Positions 35,399 to 45,740 are shown, counted from the first letter of the stretch. The stretch is DNA of 64,000 nt from Hymenopus coronatus (GCA_030762935.1 CM060895.1:34685501-34749500), one strand, 5' to 3'. The notes: a model not told the origin generated them from the sequence alone. Program-made: numbers and translations.

Positions 35399-35867
35399 TA
35401 GCCCGCATTCTGGAGGTTGCGGGTTCGATATCCGTGTTAGCCTGACCCATGGGCTTTTTCTAGATTGCTAGGCGAATGCTGGGTAGACCCATTACATCTT
35501 CGAATTTTCCAGTCCACCATTTCTTTGTCATCTCTTGCAGGGTGAAGGACCAAGCAACGGTGTTCAGAGGGCTGCGGTTGGATTGTGGCTTGCGCACTGT
35601 AGAAGTTTAACCGCTCGATCGGGACCTGCCCTCGGGTCTAGATCTTCCTCTTGGGGACCTCTGGAGGATCGGGGCTCGTGAGCAGGCCCGACGACGTCGA
35701 AAACTAGCCATTTGTAACCCCTAGGGATCCCGTCCATGCTTGGGCCCGTCGTCATCTGACTCTGGTCGCTTGGGTCTTCCCCTTTCTGGGATTGCGTAAG
35801 ACGCAAAGGGCCCACAGGGCCTACATACGGACCTCAATCCCAGTGTCTGGAGAACCGTCCTTGCTTA
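35399..35867 (+). mobile_element. SINE-like GC-rich element, family L
   Basis: A B-box-like TGCGGGTTCGATATCCG head is followed by a very GC-rich body (GATCGGGACCTGCCCTCGGG, CCGACGACGTCGAAAACTAGC, GGGCCCACAGGGCC). It sits inside a HINE-like repeat. The internal head suggests polymerase III origin. The open minus frame across it is a composition effect. Confidence 0.55.
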
Positions 35868-36230
35868 ATCCCAATCTTATGGTTTATTAATTATACAAAA
35901 TGTATTCAGAATGGCACAGGCGTCACAGGTAATGTTCAGAAAATTCAATGTGTCTGCACATGTAAAGTGTTTTTTCCATATAAAGGCTACTTAGGGATAA
36001 GAGCATTTTCTTGAAAATGCTGTGTCGCAGTTGTGGAAGATATTGAACTTAAATACCAAACTTGATATTTATCCTGCGTTAACGTTTTTAGTTGTGTTCT
36101 CTCTCCCAACTTCCTCTCAATCTTTTCTAAAAGCTTGATTATAGGAATCTCAATATAAATAAAACATCGATATCCACTTTTGGGGTAAAGTGCTACTTCT
36201 CCACTTACTATAAATGAGTGGTAGAAGATC
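35868..36230 (-). repeat. HINE-like repeat, part after nested SINE
   Basis: Landmarks: CTTATGGTTTATTAATTATAC, GGAAGATATTGAACTTAAATACC and the end TTACTATAAATGAGTGGTAG. Confidence 0.75.
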
Positions 36231-37404
36231 TAAGTTCGAAGCCTTCCAAGAGGTGAGCATCAGAGAAAATAACAGGCTCTACACTTGCAAGAAAAGTATG
36301 TAGAAATGGATATAATTACGGATCCAATGACCAACAATACAACCATAGTTTCTGAAATATTAAACGTTTCTGTATAAACACGAAGGGCATGGACAGAGCT
36401 CAGGCAGAGTTGCTGCAGACCCAAAGCACGATTAAAATATAAAGCATCGACTGCAGCAAAGTGTTAACGCTGCCAAGATGTATGGACATGGGTTTTCCCT
36501 AAAGGCACCAAAATAGTGTGGGGCTTTCCCTTCTTCCAGTAATTTTGCTGTCCATTGTTTCTCCAAACTATTTCTAATATCCGGAACTGTTTTGAAAAAG
36601 TACACACAGCAAAAGTTTATTTTTACGTTAGATAAACACATTACTGCCATTAACGGTCACGCCGCTAATCCTCACTACTTGACGCCAATGCCGTGTAATG
36701 GTGTAGTGAAATGAAGAAATATAGGATGCATTAAAATCGTATGATTTCTCTAACCACTATTCTACACCAGCTTAATCGTTCATCTCTTATTTATAATCGA
36801 GATGAACATTTGCATACGATGTCGTTGCACATTTTAATTATTGATACAAGAGGGGTACAGCAGACAGAAGCGAGTCCAATCTTTGAAAATGCTGTACGCT
36901 ATGTGACGGCCTTCATATTCCAATATGTTCATGACCAAGATACCTTAATAGTAAGTAACGAGAGCGGGAATGCATTTATTCTTATTTTCCTGGTCAATTT
37001 TGCGCATTGCGTCTTCACTTATTGTTAACTGACCAATGATAATTTTTGTCTCCAATTCAGCCAACATAATGCGGGTTAGGCAACGTTATAATTCGAAAGA
37101 ATTTCGACTAAAGTGAGCTCTAGCAGCTGTTTCATGACACGGTCATTTAGAATAAATAATCTCTACATCGAAGATGTCTAATAGTGCATAATTAATATGC
37201 ATCTATTATGCCCTGCCCAATAACGAGAATGAGAAACTCAAAATTTGGCCGAGATTTACCTTTCGTTCCCGAGGTCCGGGAAGGCTTCCTGTTAATTGTG
37301 AACGCTTCAATTGAAATGCATGTGTTTTAATATTCCTGTTCTCGTTCTCGTTACCAGTTGTTGTGAGCCACCCTTCTTCTTCATATCGTCATTATTATAA
37401 CAAC
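36231..37404. other. unclassified stretch
   Basis: A 72-codon minus frame (36432-36650; contains SLEKQWTAKLLEEGKAPHYF) and a 95-codon plus frame (36741-37028) have normal protein-like composition but no family I know. Neither has convincing exon borders. Confidence 0.4.
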
Positions 37405-37860
37405 GATTAAGTAGATGAAACAAAAAGTTGCATTTCAAATTCACACCAATAACAAAAAATGTTTCGAAAATTGTTGACAAAAATATTTGGTATCAATTGG
37501 ATGATTTGATTTAAGAGAAGCCTTTGTCTATCTTTAGCGTATTATAACTTATATAAAATGCATTAAAATGAAGAGGACTTCACAGTTTATTCGCCAAAAA
37601 TTCAAGATACCTATACATTTTATTTGTCGTGCAAAATCTAATAACGCATGAAATTTTAATCCAAATCGTTAGTCATTTTTTTAAGAAAACCCAGATGACA
37701 AATTGTTGAAAGATGGTTTGGGTTGAGGACATGTTCTAGAAAAACTTGTCGCATCCTTGGGAGACCCTGAACTAAAATGTGAAACTTGTGTTTATGTTTT
37801 GTTTGGGCGCAATGTTCTCTCACTCTCTGTCTGTCTCTCCCTCTCTCACGCATGCATTCA
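37405..37860 (-). repeat. HINE-like repeat, diverged body
   Basis: ACACCAATAACAAAAAATGT, TATACATTTTATTTGTCGTG and CGCATCCTTGGGAGACCCTGAAC follow family order. It ends in a CTCTCTGTCTGTCTCTC zone. Confidence 0.72.
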
Positions 37861-37889
37861 AATGAACGTAGAAATGAAATTGTGAGGGC

Positions 37890-38530
37890 GATTAGAAGAA
37901 ATCTCGGAATACCCAGAGATTGCTGCAGCATTTCCGAAGTTGTTTTATTTTGATAACCAGCATCTTTCATGGTGATAGCTGTGCAATAAATACAATAATC
38001 AATAATGACAGCAGGCATACGTGTCTGTTATAGGCAGATGTGTCTATACGGAAAGACGGAAAACCTTGGAACATCGTGTGGTTAATAAGCAGTTCGTGAA
38101 GAAGGATATTCATGCAGAAGAAATTCATGCGATACACCATCATTTTCAACCATTTCCAAGTTGACCACGAAGTTTAAAGCAACCGTGAAAGATGACGCAT
38201 ACAACGAAGACCGAAAGCCACAACAGAAATTATCAATACGGCACATGAGATAGTTCTGCAGGATCACCGAATTAGGTGTTCAAATTCCTGAAGCTCCGAT
38301 CATTTAAAGGGAAAGTAAAGTCTCGCAATTTGAGAGATGAGTTGCACATGAAAAAATCTTTTCCGCTACTCCTGATCGAAAGCTAATCACAGAGTAAATC
38401 TCTGGACGAAGTTTGGATCGTTTTCAGCGAGATCTCATCAAGTTCAATCTCGTTTGTAACATGAAAAAACATGGGCTCACTCTACTAACCAAACAGCAGT
38501 CTCTCCAATGGAAGCACTAATATTCTCGAA
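37890..38530 (+). mobile_element. ancient mariner transposon fossil, 5' part
   Basis: Frame-shifted mariner-like blocks are readable: an ATTEIINTAHEIVLQDH-like stretch near 38,220-38,270, RDELHMKKSFP near 38,330-38,360, then DEVWIVFSEIS and KNMGSL-NSSLSNG corresponding to the region before and around the DETW motif. The order and spacing match mariner transposase but nearly every codon block has shifted frame. The fossil is cut at about 38,530 by a SINE. A segment with the mariner C-terminus resumes at about 39,390. Confidence 0.55.
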
Positions 38531-38880
38531 AGCGACTGGGCAAGATGGCGCCGCGGTAACGTCTGCGACTAGCATTTGGGAGGTCCCGGGTTCGATTCGG
38601 TGACTCTTGGGTGTTCGTGGTTTCCTGGGGTCACCTGGCTGGGGTAATTTTTCATCTGCCCCGATTTTCTTTACATCATTTCCCTTTCATTCCGTTTCCT
38701 TCTCATTTTCAGGTATGGTTCTGGGTTCGTGGTGTACGACAGTATGGGAGATAACGCGGATACATATTCAATGTAAACAACACTCCCCGTGGACAATAGA
38801 AGGTTGCCACGTCGACGGGTCGCTCGCACAATCCCACGGCCTGTGACCTATAATTCTTTCACCTCATTCCACCTTCCTAG
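38531..38880 (+). mobile_element. SINE family C (tRNA-like head)
   Basis: The sequence has a B-box-like GGGTTCGATTCGG after GGGAGGTCCC. A GC-richer body follows, with TTTCCTGGGGTCACCTGGCTG and then a pyrimidine-rich stretch. It interrupts the mariner fossil. Head pieces with the same GAGGTCCCGGGTT core occur at 5190 and 45706, so this is a dispersed family. Confidence 0.6.
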
Positions 38881-39389
38881 GGCGTGTTAGCCACAATAGA
38901 TCTGCATAGATCAGTGCGCGAGGTGCTTTCTCCGTTGTCTACCCTTAGTGCCTTTACCTTTTTCACCAAAGTATGTGAAGTCGGCTTAAGAAGATCATGG
39001 AGTCTCTTTTGTGGAATGACATGAATGTGCTTCCATTTTATTATCCTCCCCTAGAAAAGGCTCTACTTTCAAACGTCTAAAATTGCACGCGTGCAGAGGT
39101 TCTGTGCACCGTGTGTCGGTCCAACTCGGCTAAACTCGGGACTTTGCAGTGAGGAAGAACAGGGAAAATGTGAGGAAGGGAGAGGAGCTAGCGCGACAAG
39201 CATAAAGATAGTCGGGGAGTTTCAGTTTGTACTGTCGTCAAGCTAGTCGAATTAGCACCCTGTGCCGTGCAAGCACTGAGAAGCCAGTCCTAGAAAATCT
39301 TTTTGCTAGCCTTCTGGGCCTATTTAAGTCAAAATACACCTACCAGAAAAGGCTGGATGTGGAAAATAATGCTGCATCAAAAAAAAAAA

Positions 39390-39650
39390 AAAAACACTCG
39401 CCCTCTAACAGGTGTTGCTGCAAAAGCCAAAGTGACCCATGATTTGGTGCCATATGCACCTTCTTCTCCTGACTTGGAAGTCCTATCGGTCCATCAGACT
39501 TTCAACTCCTCTCTAAATTGTGAAATGTCCTAGGTGGAGAAAAATTGTCGCTCGCTCAATGAAGAATTTAAATTGATAGTTGATGCATACTTTGCAGGCA
39601 TAGAGGAATATAACGCCCATAGAGCAAGCCGTTCTAACTTCTAAGTTGAG
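39390..39650 (+). mobile_element. mariner transposase C-terminal fossil
   Basis: The translation LVPYAPSSPDLEVLS followed by NEEFKLIVDAYFAGIEEYN matches the mariner pattern of PPYSPDLAPSD followed by an EEVK-AVDAYFAGLEE block near the C-terminus. A stop interrupts it. It probably belongs with the fossil at 37,890-38,530, now separated by a SINE and about 500 bp of unassigned GC-richer sequence (38,881-39,389) that includes a poly-A run at 39,379-39,393. The fragment assignment is good; the link between the two parts is inference. Confidence 0.6.
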
Positions 39651-39944
39651 TCAGAGCCCTCGTGAGTATTTAACAGACCCTTAAGCCCAGCTGGAGGGCA
39701 GCATGATAGTTAATACGTTACTTGGTGAGTCCCAGCATACGTGTTGCGTTTGCCACCCCTTCATTTAGCCCTGGCAACAGGAGACCTCAATTTTGAGCAG
39801 GTGAGTAGCTCACAGGGGTATACCTAGTATGCAATACGGCTCAGAGCGCGTAGCTCAATTCTCTTTGGCGCACAGACAAGCTGGAGCAGCCGGCCATTGA
39901 GCACAGTAAGTTGGAACATGCATTAATTTCAATGTTGAACAAAA
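39651..39944. other. unclassified stretch
   Basis: Nothing recognised. Confidence 0.35.
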
Positions 39945-40725
39945 ATCTTGTGTTTCATATACATAGACGTCTACTAGTTCTGCAAACAAACTATTCTTAC
40001 AAAATATTTTTCGTTTATCTACGCCATGCTCATCGAGATAAATATTAGTAGATATGATCTTGCTGCTTAGTTTCCTTATAAGTAGAAGGGAAATTAGGCT
40101 AAAGCGATAATCTGATCGTTTAAAAGTTGGTCACTGTGTATTACAATCAAAATTCTGCTATCTTAGCACAGCCAGGAGTAAAACAAAAGAGGTGAAAAGT
40201 AAAAAGTATAAATATTTCTAAATTTAACTCTACAAAAATATAAAGGATATAAATTGTTTGTTTTAACGAGATTCACAGTTTTTAAGCAGTAAATGTTTGT
40301 CTATATTTTACGGTTTACCAGTTATACAAAAACCATCTTCAGAGACTCTTCTCGGAAAATTCGGATATGCACTTCATTTGTCCTGAAAATATCAGACAAA
40401 TAGTATTTTAAACAAAATCGTTCGCCATTTTTAAATAAACAAAATTTTCGAAACAAGCTCCATATAAAGGTAATTTGGGGTAGGTGATTTTTATTGACAA
40501 TGTTAGTGCCGTATCCTTAGAAAATGCTGAACTTAAATATCAAGTTTGGTACTTAACTGTCTGTTCATTTTGAGCTATGCGCGCGCGTTTATAAAATTCC
40601 TTTATTTCTTTTTTTTTGATTCAGCTGTCCTCAAAACTATGTATTTCAGCTGAAATTTTAGGTGGAATGCAATATCTTCTCTACCTACTATGTACATTGT
40701 ACATGTGAGCTAGATGAAGTAAAGA
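39945..40725 (-). repeat. HINE-like repeat, near full length, diverged
   Basis: Body from AACAAACTATTCTTACAAAA to CTACTATGTACATTGTACATGTGAGCTAGATGAAGT; (GC)n zone GCGCGCGTTT. Confidence 0.87.
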
Positions 40726-41480
40726 TCTGTAGAGTAATTTTCTGCTTAAATCCGAGAACTGCACACACCAGGTGGTCGAACTGTCCCGCATTTGATGTTT
40801 ACAGATATTCCTTCGTTCTTTCAGAGAATTGCAGAACTCAACGGGCTATTACAATTTAAAATCGTTAAGTGGAGAACTGGCTGAGCGACCCTCTTGCTTA
40901 TCGTGGAGACGGTGAGATGGGTTGCGCTCATTGAGAGGGGTAAAACGAAGGTCTGGTATTAACTTAAAACAGCCCCGTTGAGTACTATAACGATTTAAGG
41001 AGGGCAGTCACTTATTTGCATCTAATATTGCAAACTTGCATTATTTTCACAATTTTGGACTTGAGGTCATTAAAATTTGGTAAAAGTATATAAAACATTT
41101 CTATTTATTTTGTGATTTTTTCAGATTTTTTCTTTTTAATTGCTTCCAGTTTGTAATTTCTAAATTTCCAATTGTTTTAAAAAATTGTGTACCTTTTTTT
41201 CTATATTTCTACCAAGGCATTTCACTTGAAACTTTGTATGTGCATTATGCATATACATAAAATAACAATTAGCTGCAGTTATTTTAGTTTATTTTTTATT
41301 TTAAAAAAATGTTGAATATATAGAAAATTTTAACATCCATTTTTCACCAAAATTTAGACACATAAAACTTATTAAAATTTATATTTTGAAATTCCATTTG
41401 CAAAGAATTAAAAAGCTGTGTGCAAAATGTTATGTTTGTATTCATAGTTATGAATAAAAAGGTATGTTATTTAAAATTGT
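40726..41480. other. AT-rich unclassified stretch
   Basis: No gene. From 41,030 on it is extremely AT-rich with long T and A runs. Confidence 0.45.
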
Positions 41481-41660
41481 ATATATGCGTAAGCTTTCAC
41501 GGCCGGTGTCGAAAGAAGTTACGGAGTTCGAGTTAGCGACGTGAGCATATTTCCTCTGAAGATGTCCCTCACAGACAGGGACGAAACGTTAGGTAGAAAT
41601 ATTTTAACTAAACATATTTTAACCTACAGACCACGGCAAAATAGCCCGAAAATCTTAAAT
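41481..41660 (+). mobile_element. Penelope-like element terminal fragment with hammerhead-like core
   Basis: GTAAGCTTTCACGGCCGGTG, then the hammerhead-like core at 41,556-41,587, then ACCTACAGACCACGGCAAAA and TAGCCCGAAAATC. I associate this series with the long terminal regions of Penelope-like retroelements in invertebrates; that rests on memory of the text, not on a search. No reverse transcriptase or GIY-YIG coding part is adjacent. It lies 300 bp from the HECTD1 exon. Confidence 0.5.
41556..41587 (+). ncRNA. hammerhead-ribozyme-like core motif
   Basis: CTGAAGA, one T, stem GTCCCT, a 7-nt loop, AGGGAC, then GAAAC. The 6-bp stem is perfect and the two conserved boxes sit exactly at its ends. 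No complementary 5' arm for stem III or NUH cleavage triplet was found, so it is probably a relic. Confidence 0.5.
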
Positions 41661-41959
41661 TTTAAAACTTTAAAATTGTATGTTTAGGAAAATACAGTTT
41701 AAAGTTTAAAATGTAGGTCATTTTAAATGCACCAAGCTTTAGTATTTCAATTTTAAATATAAGTTACGTACCTTACAAAAGCAAAATATAGTATTCTGTG
41801 CACAAGAGTTTCAACTTCTTATTAAAGCAATAGTATTGTTTTGTTTATTTAACGCACAACGGAATATCTGCAGTCAGTTGTGCTACCTGATATGTACAGA
41901 TTGTATGACGCTATACCGGGGTATCCGGATGAACTAATTGAACTTTTTCTAAGACTTAC
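41661..41959. other. proximal part of HECTD1 intron
   Basis: AT-rich with ACCATTTT- and TTTAAAT-rich text; no second exon. Confidence 0.5.
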
Positions 41960-42099
41960 CTCTCGAAGCAGCGATCTACATTGTCGGACATGAGCAGAAG
42001 CATGCAGAGTTGCTCAAGAGCAATGAGCTGCATGTCTCTCTCATCTCCCTGCCCCATGTTCAACCATTCCAGCAGTGTTTCCGGATCTACCTCCGCCAT
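41960..42099 (-). CDS. HECTD1: HECTD1 E3 ubiquitin ligase, first coding exon (partial gene)
   Basis: This exon encodes the N-terminus of HECTD1, a very large HECT-domain ubiquitin ligase. Translation from the ATG at 42099 gives 46 residues plus two bases. It begins [12 protein letters not shown], continues with [15 protein letters not shown], and ends [14 protein letters not shown] recognise this as the strongly conserved HECTD1 start (vertebrate form MADVDPDTLLEW). The acceptor lies immediately before the ATG: a pyrimidine-rich run ending CATTGCAG. The 5' UTR must therefore sit in one or more upstream exons at higher coordinates. The donor after the exon reads GAG|GTAAGT. The last two bases AG start a split codon, expected to be Ser in the conserved ESCPPRTF continuation. 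No second exon was found down to position 1, so the following intron probably exceeds 41 kb. The exon is clearly GC-richer than its flanks. Identity is secure; the rest of the gene is outside the window. Confidence 0.93.
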
Positions 42100-42307
42100 C
42101 TGCAATGAGAAGAAATACCACTATGTAATATGCTAGTCTGTAGCTATAAACAGGTTGTTACGAAGACAGAAAACGTGCATACTCCGCTCTTTATTGCATT
42201 TGTGCCATAAATGTTGCCTACGAACAACGACGTAACAAGCATACATACGTGTTAGAACTTGTGCTTAAGGGAAATAATCTCTTAGAATGCATCATATCTC
42301 AATACAA
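42100..42307. other. intron upstream of HECTD1 first coding exon
   Basis: The first bases form the splice acceptor of the exon (minus strand TTCTTCTCATTGCAG). The remainder shows nothing recognised. Confidence 0.7.
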
Positions 42308-43060
42308 TTTTACTTTCTCTACATAATACATTGGCAGAGGTGTTAATTACACTCAAAAATACAATACCGAGATTTCACCGGAATTACACATTTTAGGGCA
42401 TTTTTTTTGAAAAAGGTATGTGTGCGAACACGATAATTCAAAAACGAAGTCAGTAAAGTACCATCTTAGCACCTAGGTTTAGTATCTCCCAGGGTTGCAA
42501 CACGAAACTACCCTTTACATGGAAAATTGTAAAGCTGTCTCAAAAAATGACTAACGATCTTGATTAAAATCCCATAAAAATAAAGTGTAAATATTTAATT
42601 TTCTGGGAATATTAATACATCTTCATTCTGGATGACCTTTGCATAACTGGTACACCGTTAACAGATAGTCAAAAACTTACAACAAAAAAGTTAGATCTGG
42701 TTAAAGCACATGATTTGTCATATATAAAAAGTTGAAGTTAACCATTTCCGAGATATTCCGTGTAATTGATTTCAGTTTCAAAATAATTAAATAGCTATAC
42801 GAGAAAAGTTAAACTCCTGACCATTGCATAGAAACAAATTTCAATCAAATAGCAACCAGCTTTACAAAGAGTTGATTATTGCTGTAGCTTAGTCCACTCT
42901 CTTGTTTTCCTTCTATTTAGAGGAAACAAGTAATTAGACCAGTTATGTTAAATGTTTATCTCGATTAGCATAACATAGATAGAAGAATAAGCTTTTTAAC
43001 AATAATTTGTTACACAGATGTAGAGAAAGTCATGCGAATAGAACACATCAGAATTTTACT
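42308..43060 (+). repeat. HINE-like repeat, near full length
   Basis: Begins TTTACTTTCTCTACATAATAC and ends GTAGAGAAAGTCATGCGAATAGAACACATCAG. Microsatellite zone nearly absent. Confidence 0.9.
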
Positions 43061-43082
43061 GCCGCGGGTGATAAAAGTAAAT

Positions 43083-43190
43083 AAAAAAAATCTTGAATTC
43101 CATTCACATTGCTTTATCAATTCTGCAAACAAACTATTGTTACAAGAGATCATTCTTATATCTACATAATGCTAATGAAGATAAACCTTA
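43083..43190 (-). repeat. HINE-like repeat, 3' end fragment
   Basis: ATTCCATTCACATTGCTTTATC and CTACATAATGCTAATGAAGATAAAC are the 3' end in minus orientation, head to head with the next fragment. Confidence 0.75.
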
Positions 43191-43576
43191 TGTGCATCTC
43201 CTTAAAACACACTTTATCCTATATGCTTTGATGTAGAAGTAACCATGTCAGAGCTGTTCCCTGTTATTGGTTTTTATTTTAAAATATTTTTCTCCAACGT
43301 TAACTGTGTCTGTGTCATATCTCTTTTGTTTTACTCCTGATCAATGAAATAGAACAGAATTTCAATGACAAATCTCGTAGCGCCTGTTTTTTAAACATTT
43401 GGCTTCGCTTTAGCTAGTGTATTTGCTTATTTCCCTTCTACTTACAAGGAAGCAAGTAATAAGACCAAAACTGCTAATGTTTATCTCGATCAGCATGAAG
43501 TATCCAATAATCTTTTGTAAGAGTAGTTTGTATTTGGAACAACTAAAAAAGTTATGTGAATGGAACACATCAAATT
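43191..43576 (+). repeat. HINE-like repeat, 3' half
   Basis: From ATGTAGAAGTAACCATGTCAG to AAAAAGTTATGTGAATGGAACACATCAAATTT. With the fragment at 43,083 it forms an inverted pair. Confidence 0.82.
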
Positions 43577-44470
43577 TTTACTTTCTCCATACGCACAATG
43601 TACATAGTGTATAGAGAAAGTATTGCACTCCACCCAAAAATCCGATTCCGAGATTTCACCGGAAATATATGTTTTAGGGTCCCCAATATCCAAAAAAAGC
43701 AATTTCACAAAAAGGTGTGTGTATGTGTGTGTGTGTGTGTGTTTGTCCGTGTGTCTGTGAACACGATAACTCAAAAACGAAAAGTCGGTAAAATACCAAA
43801 CTTGGTACTTAAGTTTAGTATCTTCCAGGGATGCGACACGAAGATTTTGAGAAAAATCCCCCCCACCCCCAACTACCCTTTACATGGAACGTTTTTCGAA
43901 AATTTTGATTTTCTCAAAAATGGCTCTAACGATTTTGATTAAAATTTCGTATATTTAACATATTTACCTGACAAATAAAATGTATATCTTGAATTTTCTG
44001 GGAATATCCTCTGAAGAGTAGTTTATTCGGGATGAATTTTACTAAATTTTGAATAACTGCTAAACCGCAAGAGATGGACAAAAACTTACTACACAAAAAA
44101 TGTAGAGCACATTAAAACACACAACTTATGTTATATACATTTTTTTCGTGGAGTTCGTCGTTTTTTAGACATTTCTTATTTTTGGTTTCTGCTATGAAAA
44201 ACATACTTTTCTCATACAGAACTTGTCAACTCCTATCCATATAAACAAAGGAACTTCATTGACATAGCAACCAGCTTTTGACTATCACTTTAACCTACGG
44301 TTGTCCTTTATTTCGCTTCTACTTAACAAGGAAGCGAGTAATTAGACTATTTCTGCTATTTTTTTCTGATCAGCATAAAGTAAATAGAAGTATAAGCTTT
44401 TTAAGAATTATTTGTTGCAGGGATATGGAGAAAGTCATGTGAATGGTACACATCAGATTTTTTTCTGTCT
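43577..44470 (+). repeat. HINE-like repeat, full length, best '+' copy
   Basis: Begins TTTACTTTCTCCATACGC; palindrome arm CATAGTGTATAGAGAAAG; CCACCCAAAAATCCG; (GT)n at 43,713-43,742; ACTCAAAAACGAAAAG; AATCCCCCCCACCCC. The 3' end is GGAGAAAGTCATGTGAATGG followed by TACACATCAGATTTTTTT. It starts directly after the previous copy, giving a head-to-tail junction. Confidence 0.95.
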
Positions 44471-44599
44471 TTTATAACTATTCTTATAATTGTCAATATT
44501 TCTATCTAAACGTTACTAGAAATGATTACATCTATGTATTTCTTTAACTTTAAGAGGAGTAGATGAACCAAGCAATGGTGCGATATTTTTAGGTTGGCG

Positions 44600-45098
44600 T
44601 TGAATTTCCATGTTCCTTCAGGACTTCGCGAGAAACAAGTAAATGGTAATCAGACTTCAAATCAATAAAAAATATCTCAGAATTCACCGACAATACACGA
44701 GCATATTTAAAATAAACTGTATTTATTGTGCAATACCTTTTTGTATGTCTTATAGTTTACGAATTACCAAAACAAGAAAAAATCCCGAATGAAGCGGACT
44801 TCACAGGCTATTTCCAGAAACCTCAAAGTAAACGTTTTATTTCTCACCGAGCTATTATCTTAAACATACATTTTAATCTAATCGTTAGGGTCATTTTTAT
44901 GAAAATGCCTCGTGTAAGAAGTACTAAGTGGTAGAACATGTTCTTGAAAATATTCATGTCGCATTCTTGGAAGATGAACTTGCATTTATCAGACTTCAGG
45001 TTTTACTTTATGCTCTTCTAAATCTCAAGGGAGATTTTTCTAATGTTTTTTATTCAGGGGGACTACAAAACATGTATTTTCGGTGAAATACCTGCAGT
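44600..45098 (-). repeat. HINE-like repeat, diverged body
   Basis: TCAATAAAAAATATCTCAG, GAATGAAGCGGACTTCACAGG and TTCAGGGGGACTACAAAACATG in family order; 3' end missing. Confidence 0.75.
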
Positions 45099-45671
45099 TT
45101 TGTAACGCAAAACTACTACTACTACTACTATCCCTTCGAAATTATGGTGAAATACATTTATATTTCGGTCAGTGTTTTGAGACAGCAAAGTTCAAAGCTA
45201 GGATAACGATTTCCTGTAACCCATGTCGGTTTTGTTTGTCGGGACTTTGAACTAGTTACCGTAGTCACGTGACACCCTTATCTCCATCCTTCCACTGTCT
45301 GAAAAGACTAACCAAGCAGTAGTCAGACAAAGTCGTGTATAACCTGGACGAATTTAGCCGCAGCTTATTTACATCAAAAAGCAATGAACTTATCGCGTTT
45401 CTTTCTAGGCTGCTGATATTTGTTTAGTGGTTAACTTTCATTTCCGGCCAAGTATGTGCTGCCACAATTACCACAATTCAGTTGCACCTGTTAAAGTTCC
45501 GGAATTCAAAATTCAGAATACCATACAAATATACACGGTGTCAATTTCTGTTTCAGATCCTGAACTGAATGTAAGTATTTTTCAGTCCTCAGACGACTCC
45601 CTCTACCGAGGGATATCACGAAATGGTTCATATTTGAAAAGCGATTTCGCCCACTCGCCCGATGAAACTTT
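45099..45671. other. unclassified stretch
   Basis: A 101-codon plus frame (45427-45732) runs into the SINE head that follows and has no signature. A CACGTG sits near 45,265 in GGTAGTCACGTGACACC-like text, without other promoter evidence. Confidence 0.4.
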
Positions 45672-45740
45672 AACTCGAGTGGTCAGCGTTCTGGCTTCTC
45701 ACCCAGAGGTCCCGGGTTCAATTTCCAGCTAGGACGGGAA
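45672..45740 (+). mobile_element. SINE head fragment, family C
   Basis: ACTCGAGTGGTCAGCGTTCTG (A box region) and CAGAGGTCCCGGGTTCAATTTC (B box); truncated right at the start of the 109-bp tandem repeat. Confidence 0.65.

Noticed and set aside
35564..35815. 83-codon frame in GC-rich DNA
   Set aside because: Lies within a SINE-like element; GC richness removes stop codons.
36432..36650. Possible HECTD1 downstream exon on the minus strand
   Set aside because: The peptide does not match any HECTD1 segment I know and lacks a clear acceptor/donor pair.
43556..43942. 128-codon frame (and similar frames such as 32781-33041 and 18813-19154)
   Set aside because: These frames lie across HINE-like repeat copies. 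The same text in other copies is broken by stops, so the frames are chance.
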